A stretch of 64,000 nucleotides of DNA from Humulus lupulus (GCF_963169125.1 NC_084802.1:30571107-30635106), one strand, 5' to 3'. Shown: positions 49,262 to 60,469, counted from the first letter of the stretch. Program-made: numbers and translations. Notes: generated by a model from the sequence alone, not told the origin.

Positions 49262-49954
49262 TACCACTTTACGCTTGATCCCATTTGTCATTATTATTAT
49301 TAGTAGTCGACCATGTTGGTGATATTTTGGCTACATATATTAATATTCAGTATTCTATATATATAAATGGTTATTTGTTAGGTTACTTATATTTTGAGAA
49401 ATATGACTATGATTTTGTTATATTATTTTATAATATGATATTTAGATTAAATAATGTGACAATGAGTATCATATATTGTAACATATAAAAGAGAGTTACA
49501 ATATTTGGATATATGTGAATATTCAAATATATAACATATCTGGCATTACAAATTCAGTTACAAATTTGTAACTCTAAAATGTTACTTAATAATGTGCAGA
49601 TTTGATGTTATACATTTTGATTTGAATTTCTCAAAGCCATAAGAGATATGGTTGTTAGAGATGTGATTTTAACTCCCATAATGTGTATGGAAGTTACAAA
49701 ATCAAGTGGGAATGAATTTGGAATGCTTTGGAAAAGTTTGGAAAATTGGTAGCTGAAAAAGCACTGTGGCAGCGGCCAATGTTTGTCCCAGGCCGTGGCT
49801 TGGGGGACAGAAGCCAGTGGCCGTGACCAGAGAGGCTGACAACCTTTTCCAAAAATCGATTTTATCCAATTTTGAACGTTTCCAACAACCAAGTAACTCT
49901 CAAATCTCTATTTTAATTCCATAAAATATCAAATTAAACATTGGTAACAACCAT
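49262..49954. other. Spacer with possible LTR-derived text
   Basis: The GC-richer stretch at 49745-49850 (GGCAGCGGCCAATGTTTGTC) resembles LTR or transposon sequence but has no visible ends. No gene. Confidence 0.35.
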
Positions 49955-50460
49955 CATTACAAGAAAATATGCTTTTAATAACACCAAAAATGTGTTATCA
50001 AAACATACCATAACACTTTTTGATGTGTTAAGACCGACTATGTTATCGTAGGTCAGGGTACTTTACATATCACTTTATCATTGTTATACATATGTGTTAT
50101 TATACTGTCAGCGATAACACACTTTCTGTGTTATTTTAATAAATAGATAAGTGTTTAATTATATTATTTATAGTCGATTATATAACACATTTCAATACTT
50201 ATAAATTTGTGTTATACTACACTTTAGTATAACACATTTTTTGTGTTATACTACACTTTAGTATAACACATTATTTGTGTTATATAATGAAGTTTGCATA
50301 ACAAAATTCTTTACTTATAAAAAGTGTTATTGTAATAGATATTATAACACATTTTTCGTATTATTTTAATATTTAGATAAGTTTAAATTCTCATTATATA
50401 TTCATTTATATAACACTAATTTATTCTATTATATTTTTATTTTTTTTATATAATTAAAAT
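49955..50460. mobile_element. CACTA-type terminus with subterminal repeats
   Basis: Starts CATTACAAGAAAATATGC, one base from the usual CACTACAAGAAA terminus, and is preceded by CAT. The next 400 bp are crowded with ATAACACA / TGTGTTAT in both orientations, the normal subterminal design of CACTA elements. No matching opposite end (TTCTTGTAGTG) was found inside the window. Confidence 0.65.
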
Positions 50461-50625
50461 TAACTTTCTAATATATACTAGCATCATCAAATGAACTTGA
50501 TTTTCAAATAACAAATAGTAAAAACATTCAACATTATATTAACAATCCACAAATTAGTTTAAAACATTCAACACTGCCATCAACAACAAAATGTTCTTAA
50601 AGTATTCAAGTAGTCTTAAATATTC
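50461..50625. other. Junction between CACTA terminus and captured DNA
   Basis: Contains two copies of AAACATTCAACA-type words. Homology to the permease fragment begins at about 50626. Confidence 0.4.
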
Positions 50626-51661
50626 AACATATAAGCCTTGAATGATGATTTCGGTAAGTCCAGCACAGGGTAGTAAAGGAATGTGAAGTGAGGATTATAG
50701 CAAGGACAAATCAAGATACTGAGAAGTAAAAGAATGCAGTGTAGACAACCAAGTGAGGAACCCCATCTTTCAATGTATGCCATTGATCATTTGTTCCCAA
50801 GTTGAATGCTGGTGAGAATAGAGAAAAGCAAACACCAGCAAAGAAACATATGGACAGTCCAATGAGAGTGCTTTTCCCAAACACCTGTAGCAAGAGTTAT
50901 AATTATTAAATGTGATAGAGAATCTGAGATGTTTGGATTTGAATGTCAGGTGATGAACGTCCAAATATTTTTGTGTAGTATTTTTGCAACACAAGATTAT
51001 CACTTTTCATCTAAATGTGAGAATTTTAATTGATTTTCCATACTAAAAATTATTGTCTTTTACAGTGCCATCTATAATGGTACAGCTAGTTTTATGCTCA
51101 TTCTCATTATCCTTAAGTGCACCATCAAACAAAACAATTAAGTAAAAATTGCATCACTCAACAAGCTCGATGATTTAGTTTTAAAAATGAATAAAAACAA
51201 GATAATTCTTTGATAACCTTAACATTTAATGAATGAAACATACCCCTCTTTAGATGAAAAACCTTCAAGCTTTTCTTTATTATCAGCTGCATTAGATGAG
51301 TGGACAGTAGAAGCAAGGCAAACTGCAACCAAGAAGCAGCCAACACCAGGGAAAAGGATCTCGGCTCTATTAATTCTATTGTCTAAAAAGTAATTCGAGG
51401 TTGTTCCTGTCACCATTAAAGATCGCAACAGAAGCAAAAAATTCAGTATCTACAAGAGCAACACAGACAAATATCAACATTTAGAAATGGTCAGAGAGAG
51501 AGAGAGAATGAAAGAAAGGACCTATGACAACTGTTATGCTTGTAGTGATCACTTCTATGATTGATAAGCCAACAAAAGCCCAAGCACACTGAGTTGAGAG
51601 ATTTCCAAGGCTAAGTACCACCCCTCCTGCCATTGCAACCATCACAGAAGGCCAATTATCC
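50626..51661 (-). pseudogene. Ureide permease fragment (three exons)
   Basis: Ureide permeases are plant membrane carriers for allantoin and uracil. Here only a middle part exists. Exon 51661-51520 encodes DNWPSVMVAMAGGVVLSLGN and ITTSITVVIG. Exon ~51412-51245 encodes YFLDNRINRAEILFPGVGCF. Exon 50885 to ~50626 encodes VFGKSTLIGLSICFFAG and DGVPHLVVYTAFFYFSVS, where a TGA replaces the expected Cys codon. A one-base shift follows before DLPKSSFKAYM. The first exons and all C-terminal membrane segments are missing. Introns are kept, so it came from genomic DNA, not a retrotransposed mRNA. Confidence 0.85.
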
Positions 51662-51719
51662 TGCACCAATCACCCTAACATGAATCGAAACCAAATACAT
51701 ACAATACAATACAACTCCA

Positions 51720-52095
51720 TTATGGCAAACAGATGAAATTTTCATTATGCTGTGTTCCTTATCACTGGTCTCTCCAAATAGCACCACATTTATCAAAGAG
51801 AATAGAGAATGAATGAAATAAACTTTATCTAAATATATGCAAGTGTTGAATATTTGTGATTCAACACTTGTAATGAGCTAAAAAATATAATCAATACTGA
51901 ATTAATCATGAGAAGGAGCAGCCAAAAGAATTATATAAAAAAAGAAGAGGAAAAACAAAAAAGAATGGATTCTAGACATGTCTCATAATAATTGGACCTT
52001 TTTATTAAACTTCATGGAGACAAGACTGTCACAATAAAATTGTCTAGCAATATTTTTATGGCAAACAGATGAAATTTTCATTATGCTGTGTTCCT
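51720..52095. repeat. 40-bp perfect direct repeat flanking 296 bp
   Basis: TTATGGCAAACAGATGAAAT and the next 20 bases occur at 51720-51759 and again at 52056-52095 with no difference. Far too long for a target duplication; more like a repair or template-switch footprint. Confidence 0.9.
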
Positions 52096-53758
52096 GCAGA
52101 AGGTTGATGACTGATGAGGCTATATTATCCCATATATTTTTTTTTTCTTTCATTGCTATAGTTTAATCCCTCAAATGCTACCAACTTTTTTCATTATGTA
52201 CTTGTACTAATCATATTTCTTGGAAGTATTTTGCTGAACATAAGCATCTTAATCTTTTAATTCATGATCAAAATCATAATCAAAGTGTCCAACTAAGATA
52301 CATGTAATAATCATGATCAAATTATATTCCCATTTATAACACAGTCACAAGAAGAATATAAGAAAAGCACACCCACAAGTCAATGTGGAGCAAATAAGTC
52401 AAAGGAACACAGTCACAAACACTTGATACTATATTGAGGATTAACACACAAACAAAAAGATTTGAATGCTTAGTTAATCATTTAATTGTAAACAAAGAAA
52501 AAAAAAAGACTTATTCCACATACGGTCATGTGTATAAGGAAAATTATTCAAGTGAAATCAAGAAACTCACCCAAATCATGAGATCATACATAAGCATACA
52601 AACAACAAATATAAAACATAGAAAGATTTTTTAAACTAATTCATATTACTCCATACTACTACAGTCCATATAAATTACAAAATTATACGGTATAACCTTG
52701 CATAAATTTCCCACTGTCTCATTTAGGATGGAGATCTTCTTGCAATGGTAGTAGATGGAGAGTTTCTAGCAGGTATTGCTGCAGAACCCAATGACTCTAT
52801 AAAAAAAAATCAGTGTGTATAAAAAGATTAGCATATTTGATATAAGAAATAGAGTAAATGATAAATACCCATAAGGTCCTTGGACTAGGCCAAGTGAGCC
52901 CAACCTCCATTGTTAAACAACCAAGCTCCATGAAAATAAAAAATAAAAATCCCATGTCCTAAGATCTAAATGGGTAATGTTGTAAATATGTAAAAAGGAT
53001 AAGTTAAACAAAAAAAATACACATCTAATCAACACTTAAATTGATAACTCCAACAAACATTCAGGAAAAAAAGAAGAAGAAAGCAGAAATTGCTGCCAAA
53101 TTCAATTAAAAAACAGTATCTTATTTTTTAATAAACTATTTTCAATCAATATATGTATATATTTAAATATATGTGTGAGTGTGTAAGCTTGAAATATAAT
53201 TATATATGTGGTGGAGAGCTCTCAAGAGCCATCCACCATAAAGATAACATGAATAGAATTCTTAAATGTTGTTAAAAAATTGTACTATTGAAGAACCCAC
53301 CGTGTCACATGAAATATAAATCAGTTTCACAGTCATTAGGAGAAAAGTATCCAGTACATATTTAAAAGAAAAAAACATCACTTAAATGATAAAAATAAAT
53401 ATGACAAGGGAAAGGGTGATTACTATTTTCATCACTGAAACATGATTCTTAAGCTATTTCTTAATAGTTCTCCTACTTGTTTTAGACAAACGTATCACAT
53501 AGTTTCACATCCATCAAAAAGCAACCACCAAATAATTTTTTCATAAAAAAAAGGATCATTCAAGCAAAAAAGTAACAGATTGAAGTCATATAAAGGATAA
53601 AGTACATTAATAAAACCAGAGTTTGCAAGCAGAAGCAACTAATGTCAAATGCAAACTAAAATCTTTGAATAGACTCCCAATCTTCAAAACTTAGTATCAT
53701 CGCTACCCTTTAAATAAGCATGGAAATGAGTAGAATTTCTGGTACAATAATAACTTAC
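52096..53758. other. Non-coding filler between gene fragments
   Basis: Mostly AT-rich. One possible terminal exon is on the minus strand at 52796-52723: acceptor TATAGAG, then SLGSAAIPARNSPSTTIARR and a TAA. Its parent gene was not recognised. Otherwise nothing to name. Confidence 0.3.
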
Positions 53759-54762
53759 TCGGAAAATAGCAGCAGACCTTGACAGAAATGGCAGATGTTC
53801 TGGATATCGACTTTTTCCACTTAAAATTCGCCATTGAATATCATCCTCTGCTCCATCAATAAACAATCCTTTATCTCCATGCTTCTTAAGTATGATATGT
53901 GATAATGAAGCTGGAACAATCTTGGGTCCAAGTGATACCGAATTTTGTAGAGCTATATGAATCCTACTGCAGTCATCACAGCAAAACCACTTGTCTTTTG
54001 GGAGTTCCTGCAGTTAGATACACAAAACATAGTAAGAAGATACCAAAATTTAATATAGAGATCCATATATACAAAATAAGTAGCACAAAATCTAATCTAA
54101 CATCTCTAACTTACTTTTAAATCGCACAGTCCACTTCTACGCAAGCAGCCAACATGAAATTCCTTCTCACACTGAAACATAAGAGAACATTACTATCTTG
54201 CAAAGAAAAATAACAAGACAATGTAAGCATATATAATAAAGAAGACAACACAAAATCCATACTTGGTCACACAGCATGACAGTTCGCTCATCAAATTTAG
54301 CTGAACTGAAATCGTGGGCCCTAACAAGTCAAAAGAAATCATTAATAACTTAGCAAGAACAATCAATAAAAAATTACACGCAGTCACACAGCATAGCAGA
54401 AAGTGGGGAAAAAAAGGCATTCACAATATATAGGCAAATTCAAATCCTCTGTGCTATAAATATCTCAGTCAATCATTATTTTGAGCATTATACCAAAAGC
54501 TTCAAAATGTAACTTCCAATAATTTGTTTTTCAGAATATAGACAACTTGTCCTTTTTTTCACCTAAAATCATTATAAAATTCAAGGTCAAACAAAAAAAG
54601 TAGAGCAACTGACCTGCACACAACGCAACCACCAATTTCAATTTCAGGTGCCTTAACGACTCATGTCCACCTGATTACTATTGGTCTTGAAATGCTGGAC
54701 GGTTCTCCAGCAGCTGTCTTCCTACCAGAATCACACTTATCTCTACAATTTGGACAATACCA
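53759..54762 (-). pseudogene. PHD-finger acetyltransferase-like (IDM1 type) fragment
   Basis: Exons 54762-54614, 54320-54263, 54171-54115 and 54007-53759 join in frame. They encode the end of a first PHD finger (YCPNCRDKCDSG), then a second, extended PHD region: GGCVVCR, FDERTVMLCDQ, CEKEFHVGCLRRSGLCDLK and ELPKDKWFCCDDCSRIH. The linker ends at SGKSRYPEHLPFLSRSAAIF. In intact family members a GNAT acetyltransferase domain follows; it is absent here. A TGA in the first exon stands where relatives have Arg (CGA to TGA fits). The family reads histone marks and acetylates histones in the nucleus; this copy cannot. Confidence 0.85.
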
Positions 54763-54787
54763 ATTGGTCTTGAAATGCTGGACGGTT
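54680..54787. repeat. 25-bp direct repeat at the fragment edge
   Basis: ATTGGTCTTGAAATGCTGGA plus CGGTT occurs at 54680-54704 and at 54763-54787. The first copy is inside the PHD exon; the second sits where PHD homology stops. Confidence 0.85.
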
Positions 54788-54789
54788 GG

Positions 54790-55378
54790 CCAGAAGAGAG
54801 AGCTGGGAAGAGAAGGCAACAACAAAGAACGAGAGAGAAAGAATAGGTAGGAAGATTTGGAGAGAGATGCATGAGAGGAGGGTCGTATAGAGAACAGGGA
54901 GCTGTGCAGATGGTGATAGATGGAGAGATGGAGGAAAGAGGAGCTAGGATAAAGAGTGTTTAGCGAAAGAAAAGAAAGAGAAAAAAAATTGAGATATTAG
55001 GGAAATTTGGGAAAGTAAAAACACAGTTTTAATTTGTAGCTGAAAATTTTATATAGCTGAAAACAGGATGGTAAGGACTCCATGCAAGAAACAAAATGTG
55101 TTGCTGCTATTAGAAGCAATCAAAAGGGGGTGACAAATATAATTTTAAAAAATTAATAAAAATGGAGTACTGAGAGCTTAATGAGAACTTGTATATGAGA
55201 AAGGACTAAAGATTAAGCAATAGAATTCAATAAAAAGAAAGTGAGATAAAAATAAAATAAGAGTGTACATGCTTTAAATTCATCCTTAAAATACTCACTA
55301 GTAGCATCAAAGAAATAAAAGTTAATTAAATCTCGGTACTTCAAAAAGTAACAGATAAGTTTCTTAGTATGAAAGTAC
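54790..55378. other. Spacer between PHD and CCCH fragments
   Basis: Purine-rich near 54830-55000 (GAGAGAAAGAATAGG-type text). No recognisable exon. Confidence 0.4.
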
Positions 55379-57040
55379 CTGATACCCATTCCACTCTGGA
55401 TTTTCTGAAGGAACCCCTTAAGTTGGGGAAAGCATCATTGGCATAAAGGGAGCAATCTCATTCAAAGATCTTGGTGAAGACCAAGATGGTAGAGTTGATT
55501 GTCATGCACCTTGTAAAGAGACAGGTCTACCATTACCATATCCTGCAGAAGTGCCACTTCCTGCCGCATCTGTTGGATCAGGATGATTAAACCTGCAGTT
55601 TCCTCCATACTTACAGGAGCCAGTTCGCATGTAATATGGACATTCTTTCTCACCCTGCGATATAAACCACATAAGATGACCACAAGCAACTATTGCAGCT
55701 TTTATATGTTGAAAGGTTAAAATATAGACAGAACAATGATGTTATACCACTTGGATTGGAAGACCAACAAAGTTAAACTCTAGAACTGGTGCTAATGGTG
55801 CTGCAGAAGTCTTTCCTCTAGTGTGGTTATATTTACGCGCTTTTCCAAATTTACATCCCCCTGACCTCAAATAATACTGCAAGAAGCTCAAGATTTTATA
55901 GCACCATAAATCTATTATTATTCCAAAAGACACATTGCAGTCAAATATGTGGTATTAAAAGAGAGTAAAAAAATCTCCTGAAATCTTATAATATATAACT
56001 TTTAACATTCAAATAATCAGAATGAATCAAATGAAAAAAATTCACAAAACAAGAGAAAAAGATCAAATTATAATATCTAGAATTGTTCTAATTATAAAAA
56101 CCTTACTTTTTGACTGCCTTTCTCCATGCCAAGAGCAAACAATACAGCAAAACGAGTGTCTCTAATGTTATCCATAGCCAGCAAAATTCCCCCAACAAAA
56201 CCCACCAACCATAACACAACCCAACAAAGAAGTACATCATATATATAGATACAAATATCGGAAAAGGTAAAAGAAAAAAAGACACTACATAGATAAAGAC
56301 CCACAAAGATAAAGACAACGCATACACAAACAGCTTCATTTTGTGGTGAAGTATTGATATAAAATTATATGGGTAAGAATTGAAGAATTAGAAGAAAAAG
56401 AAGAAAAAAAAAATACCTGATTGCTTCTTTTTCTAACTGGGTGATTAAACTTGCAATTGGATCCAAACTTCCACGTTCCAGTCTTGAGGTAAAATGAGCA
56501 ATCTTCAGCTTCAGGCCTCACTGGATACTGATACTTTCGAATACCACCACCATGCCCGTTCTTCTTATCCATCTCACTGCTACCATTATTTACTTCACTG
56601 CCATTTTCAATCTCATTTCCACTCTTATTCTCTCCCACTCCACCATCTTCATCATCGTTCTCTTCTACTTCTCTCTTCCTATCCTCATCATCATCATCAT
56701 CATCATCCTCATCCTCATTTTCATTCTCGTTCTCACTCCCATTCCCATACCCATACCCATACCCATACCCATCCTCATTCACATTCTCATTTCCATCATC
56801 ACTTCCATTCCGTCTCCCCATTTCTTCTCCACTCAAATCCCTGTCAACAACCTTTTGCTCATCCTTCGCTTCTTCGTTTTCTTCTTCTTTTTCTTCTTTC
56901 TTCTCCTCCAAATCCGATTTCAGAACCGACTCTTCCTCACTCTCTTTCAATTCCAAACTCGCAAGCTCATGATGAATAAAAGCTCCGCTTACCTCCTCTT
57001 ACTTCTCCTTCTCGACCACCCCATGAGCTTAAGCTAATCG
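55379..57040 (-). pseudogene. CCCH zinc-finger protein fragment (C3H43/C3H67-like)
   Basis: Exon ~57040-56417 has an acidic N-terminal region (Asp/Glu-rich, with a GYGYGYGYG run) and the first finger, [20 protein letters not shown], in which Trp replaces the second Cys ligand. Exon 55876-55748 has YYLRSGGCKFGKARKYNH, with Arg for the third Cys. Exon 55654-55379 has a complete finger ([20 protein letters not shown]) and then TGA and TAA stops. The small exon with the start of finger 2 was not found, and the C-terminus is gone. A stop near 57000 lies upstream of the acidic region. Relatives are RNA-binding nuclear or cytoplasmic proteins; this copy is dead. Confidence 0.85.
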
Positions 57041-57109
57041 AACCAAACAAAATGAGAATAATAATAAATAAAGAAAGGTGATAAATAAGCTAAGAGTGAA
57101 AGAACTGAC

Positions 57110-57154
57110 CGTAAGGGCCTCCCTCATGGCGATCGGAGTGTTGGCTGCTGCCAT
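57110..57154 (-). pseudogene. Clathrin heavy chain exon 1 fragment
   Basis: Reads MAAANTPIAMREALT from ATG 57154 and stops at a GTCAGT donor at 57109, exactly where plant clathrin heavy chain exon 1 ends. No later clathrin exon is present; the next coding text downstream is the CCCH fragment. The ~150 bp upstream (57155-57305) may be the clathrin 5' UTR and promoter. It could provide a start codon and promoter for a chimeric transcript through the array. Confidence 0.7.
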
Positions 57155-57305
57155 GGTTGCTCAGATTGTATGAGTTGAACAATTTTTGCCTTGGAAACAC
57201 AGTCGATGATGGTAGGCGATAGAAAATTGTTTAGAGTTTTGGAAATAAAAAAGTAGAGGCAAATGAAAAAGTAAAAAGTAGAAGATAACTTTACTAATAC
57301 GCGGG

Positions 57306-57397
57306 GCTCCAAAATTTGTTACCGCCAATTTTTTTTCCCACCTATTATTTTATTATTTGATGTATCATAATACTTTTTCAATACTATTATATTCATA
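57306..57397. other. Junction between fragment array and copia element
   Basis: AT-rich, with no CACTA terminus and no coding sequence. The right end of the putative capturing element is therefore unseen. Confidence 0.35.
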
Positions 57398-57644
57398 TGT
57401 TATGGAAAGGGGTATTTGGTGTAGTGCATGGAGGTTGGTGAAATTTGAAATTCAAAGGGTATCTCAAACTCTATAAATAGGAGTCTAATGCTCACTTGTA
57501 AGACACAACAATTTTTATCCACTAGAGCACTTGGCTAGAAATTCACCATAGAGGCTTGTTTATTCCAAAAAACTATTTCTTTTATAAGAGTTCCCTTAGT
57601 GCTTCAGATAGGGGGAAATAAGCTTTTGGACAAAGGTTGTAAAC

Positions 57645-58017
57645 TGTAACGCCCTACGTCACTATGACTGCTTCTTGGAATGACGACTGGCCCTACAAAC
57701 CAACACAAGTCTTTCCAGCATGCTTTGTCCTCACTCGCACGCTTCCTGGGAAAACTTCCCAGGAGGTCACCCATCTTGAGATTACTCCAGATCAAGCACG
57801 CTTAACTTTGGAGCTCTCAAGTGCTGGGCTACCGAAAGAAGCTGCATCTTGTTGATATAGGTAGTACCCATCAATCAATTTAAGTCCTCTTCAACTGTGT
57901 AGTCACATACGTACACAGTCTCAGAATCATCACACTTGACCTTCCCCAGGTGATGTGGGATTGCACAGCTTTTACCCGATCTTTCCCTCTGCGGATCACG
58001 GGATTCTGACTGTCACA
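57645..58017 (-). mobile_element. Cassandra TRIM solo LTR, 373 bp
   Basis: Flanked by the 5-bp duplication TAAAC (57640-57644 and 58018-58022). Ends TGTAACGCCC and CTGTCACA. Minus-strand sequence at 57818-57752 matches the 5S rRNA internal promoter region: GTTAAGCGTGCTTG, GATGGGTGACCTCCTGGGAA. Cassandra is the known LTR family whose LTRs contain 5S-derived sequence. Removing it rejoins the copia LTR. Strand is given by the 5S direction. Confidence 0.85.
57752..57818 (-). ncRNA. 5S rRNA-derived segment within Cassandra LTR
   Basis: Retains the box A/C-like part of 5S (GTTAAGCGTGCTTG; GATGGGTGACC). The 5' part of 5S is strongly changed, so it is not a functional 5S gene. Confidence 0.75.
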
Positions 58018-58435
58018 TAAACCTTGTTCAAGTTGGTGATCCCCAATGCTCTTCACTTTGGTTGTGTGAGAGTTTTTGTTCATTGTTCTTTTTCTTTTTC
58101 TTTTCTATAATTACTTTTTATCTTCTTCTCTTATTCTCGATTCACTCTTTTACTTGTATTTTTTGTTTTGGAGTTGTAATCTCCTCTACATCTTTTCTTC
58201 TACTACTTCTAGTTTATTTATATCATTTTGTCATAGAGTTGTATTTTCTATTACTATCTTCCTCTACCATTTTCTATATTTACATGTATCTTTTGTTATA
58301 GAGTTGTAATCTTATTTAATAAATCTAGTTGTCTTTTGTATTATTTGCTTAGAGTTGTAAGAGTTTTTTTACCATTTCCATTGAGGCAAAATTAAATATC
58401 TCTAACATTCAAAAGCTTATCCCTTGTTTGTTTCA

Positions 58436-59814
58436 ATGGATGATGAGCCCATCAAGATCATGAACCAAGATTTAGTGAGGTTGGATAGGTTTGATGGATC
58501 CAATTTCACTAGGTGGCAAGACAAGGTGAGATTCCTCTTGACCACTCTCAACATCACCTACATCCTAGAGTCCACCCTTGAACCTCTCCCGGAGCCATTC
58601 GACAAAGACACTCTCGAGGAGGTGGAGAAAAGAAGGAAGAGAGAGGAGGACAATCTTCTTTGTACGGGTCATATTCTCAACGCCCTATTCGATAGGCTCT
58701 ATGACCTCTATACCGAGACTAAGTCGACAAAGGAGATTTGGGATGCACTTGAGACAATTTCAAGGAAATAGAGAAAAGTACCAAAAAGTTTTTGATTTCA
58801 AATTTCTTGGTGATAGACCTATTCTTCCTCAAATTCATGAGCTTTAAATAATTGTTAACAAATTGAAAGTTTTGAAGATTTAGCTTCTCGATGCCTTTCA
58901 AGTTGGTGCAATACTGGAAAAATTACCACCAACTTGGAGGAGCTATATGAAAAGAATCCTTCATAAAAATGAGGATTATTCTTTGGAGGAAATCCAAAAA
59001 CATATTCCGATCGAGGAGGAATCGATATGTAGAGACAAACTTCTGGAGGGGTCTACGAGACTTCCAAAGCAAATGTGGTGTCACAACTAAAACATCCCAA
59101 TAATAAAGGGAAAGGCAAGAAGGGTAATGAGACATCTTTGGGTCCAAAAACCAACCCAAACAAGTTTAAGAGCGAGAAAGGTCCTTGCTTTGTGTGTGGG
59201 AAAATGGTCACTATGCTAGAGAGTGTAGGCATAGAAAAGACCAACAAGGACCTAAGGTGAATGCAACTTAAGAGGACAATATAGTTGCTGCCCTTAGTGT
59301 GGTGAATGCGGTCCAAGGCAAGGTGAAAGGGTGGTGGTGTGACACATGTGCCACTGTCTATGTCACCTATGACAAATCATTGTTCAAGACCTTTGAAGAG
59401 TCAAAGAGCAACCATGAGATTCAAATGGGCAATGAGGGCAAATCCAAGGTACTTGGCAAAGGTACCATTGAAGTGTTTTTCACCTCTGGCAAGAAAGTCA
59501 CATTAGTGAATGTATTTTATGTTCCCGAAATGGGTAGAAATTTGGTAAGTGGAGATTTGCTTGGCAAGCCCAGCATTAATGTCATTTTTGAGTCTGGTAA
59601 ACTTTTTCTTACAAAGTCCAATGTATTTTTGGGAAATGGGTACTCTTGTGAGGGTATGATTAAGTTGTGCACCAATGATGTAACTTTCAATGTTATCAAT
59701 AAAAATGCTAATTCCGCTTATATTGTTGAGTATGCCTCTTTATTTTTATGGCATCTTAGACTATCTCATATAGGTTTTTCAACCATGAAAAGGGTAGTAA
59801 AATGTGAAACATGT
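58436..59814 (+). pseudogene. copia gag and protease, decayed
   Basis: ATG at 58436 starts MDDEPIKIMNQDLVRLDRFD, with the gag (UBN2-type) core GSNFTRWQDKVRFLL. A stop at 58769-58771 follows TISRK, and the frame then continues shifted (LLDAFQVGAILEKLPPTW). The zinc knuckle begins CFVCGK and shifts frame inside the motif, near 59203. Protease lies in 59299-59817, with WWCDTCATVYVTYD where relatives have D-(S/T)-G-A-T, so the active-site Gly is Cys. The pre-integrase (LWHLRLSHIGFSTMKR) stops at the CACTA insertion. Confidence 0.8.
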
Positions 59815-59820
59815 CACTAA

Positions 59821-60062
59821 AGGTTTTTTAGGACTATCATTGCGAGTCCTAAAAAAGTTTTTAGGACTCGCGGGGTGCGAGTTTTTAGGACTCGCAACAC
59901 GAGTCCTAAAAAATCTGGTTGAGTGCCTTTAATTAAGCTTTTAGGTTAAGTGCCTTTAAGTAATTTTTTAGCGAGTCCTAAAAAAATGTTTTTAGGACTT
60001 GTAACACAAGTCCTAAAAAATCGGGTTAAGTGCCTTTAAGTAATTTTTTAGAACTCGCTTTG
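59821..60062. repeat. CACTA subterminal repeats
   Basis: Six or more copies of the 14-base word TTTTTAGGACTCGC or its reverse, some as face-to-face pairs. Separated by GTGCCTTTAA(G/T)TAA-type spacers that also repeat three times. Confidence 0.85.
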
Positions 60063-60469
60063 CATGCCCTTAAAAGTAATTTTTTTTTAAAAAAAAAAAT
60101 GCAGCTACAATTTTCATTTTGATTTAAAAATATATATCTCTTTGAGTGTCGAAAATGTATTAAAAGAAATTTGAAAAGAAAATACTAAAAAAACAGCAAA
60201 AAATTTTTGTGAAAGAAATTTAAAATTTCTAAACATGTATTGTAATTAGCTAGCTATAACATCATTCATTTTGCTCTAACCAATTGTAAAAATGACATCG
60301 CCCATTCTTCTCGAACTTCGTCAATTTCTTGAGTAGTATATGGTTTGTTGGAGGTGAACTGAAAAAAAAAGAAACAAAACTTTAATTAGAATTATATTAG
60401 TGGTAATAAATTCAAAGCATATACAAAAATTATACTAGATTAATATTATGTAGTTGTATATTGTTTGTT

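Larger units (their letters stand above)
57398..59814 (+). mobile_element. Second Ty1/copia element, truncated by a CACTA insertion
   Basis: A probable 5' LTR from about 57398 (TGTTATGGAAAGG) with a TATA box (CTCTATAAATAGGAG, about 57470-57484), leader, gag and protease. At 59815 a CACTA element interrupts the pre-integrase domain. The LTR also contains a Cassandra solo LTR. The exact LTR boundaries could not be fixed because the 3' half lies outside the window. Confidence 0.65.

Noticed and set aside
56494..57037. His-rich and Ile-rich + strand ORFs
   Set aside because: Antisense shadows of the Asp/Glu-rich exon of the CCCH fragment.
49955..57154. Helitron as the capturing element
   Set aside because: No TC start and hairpin-CTRR end were found, whereas a CACTA-like terminus with subterminal repeats is present. 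Not fully excluded because the right end is missing.
57752..57818. Functional 5S rRNA gene
   Set aside because: Only the internal control region matches; the rest is diverged and it is bounded by LTR ends with a target duplication.
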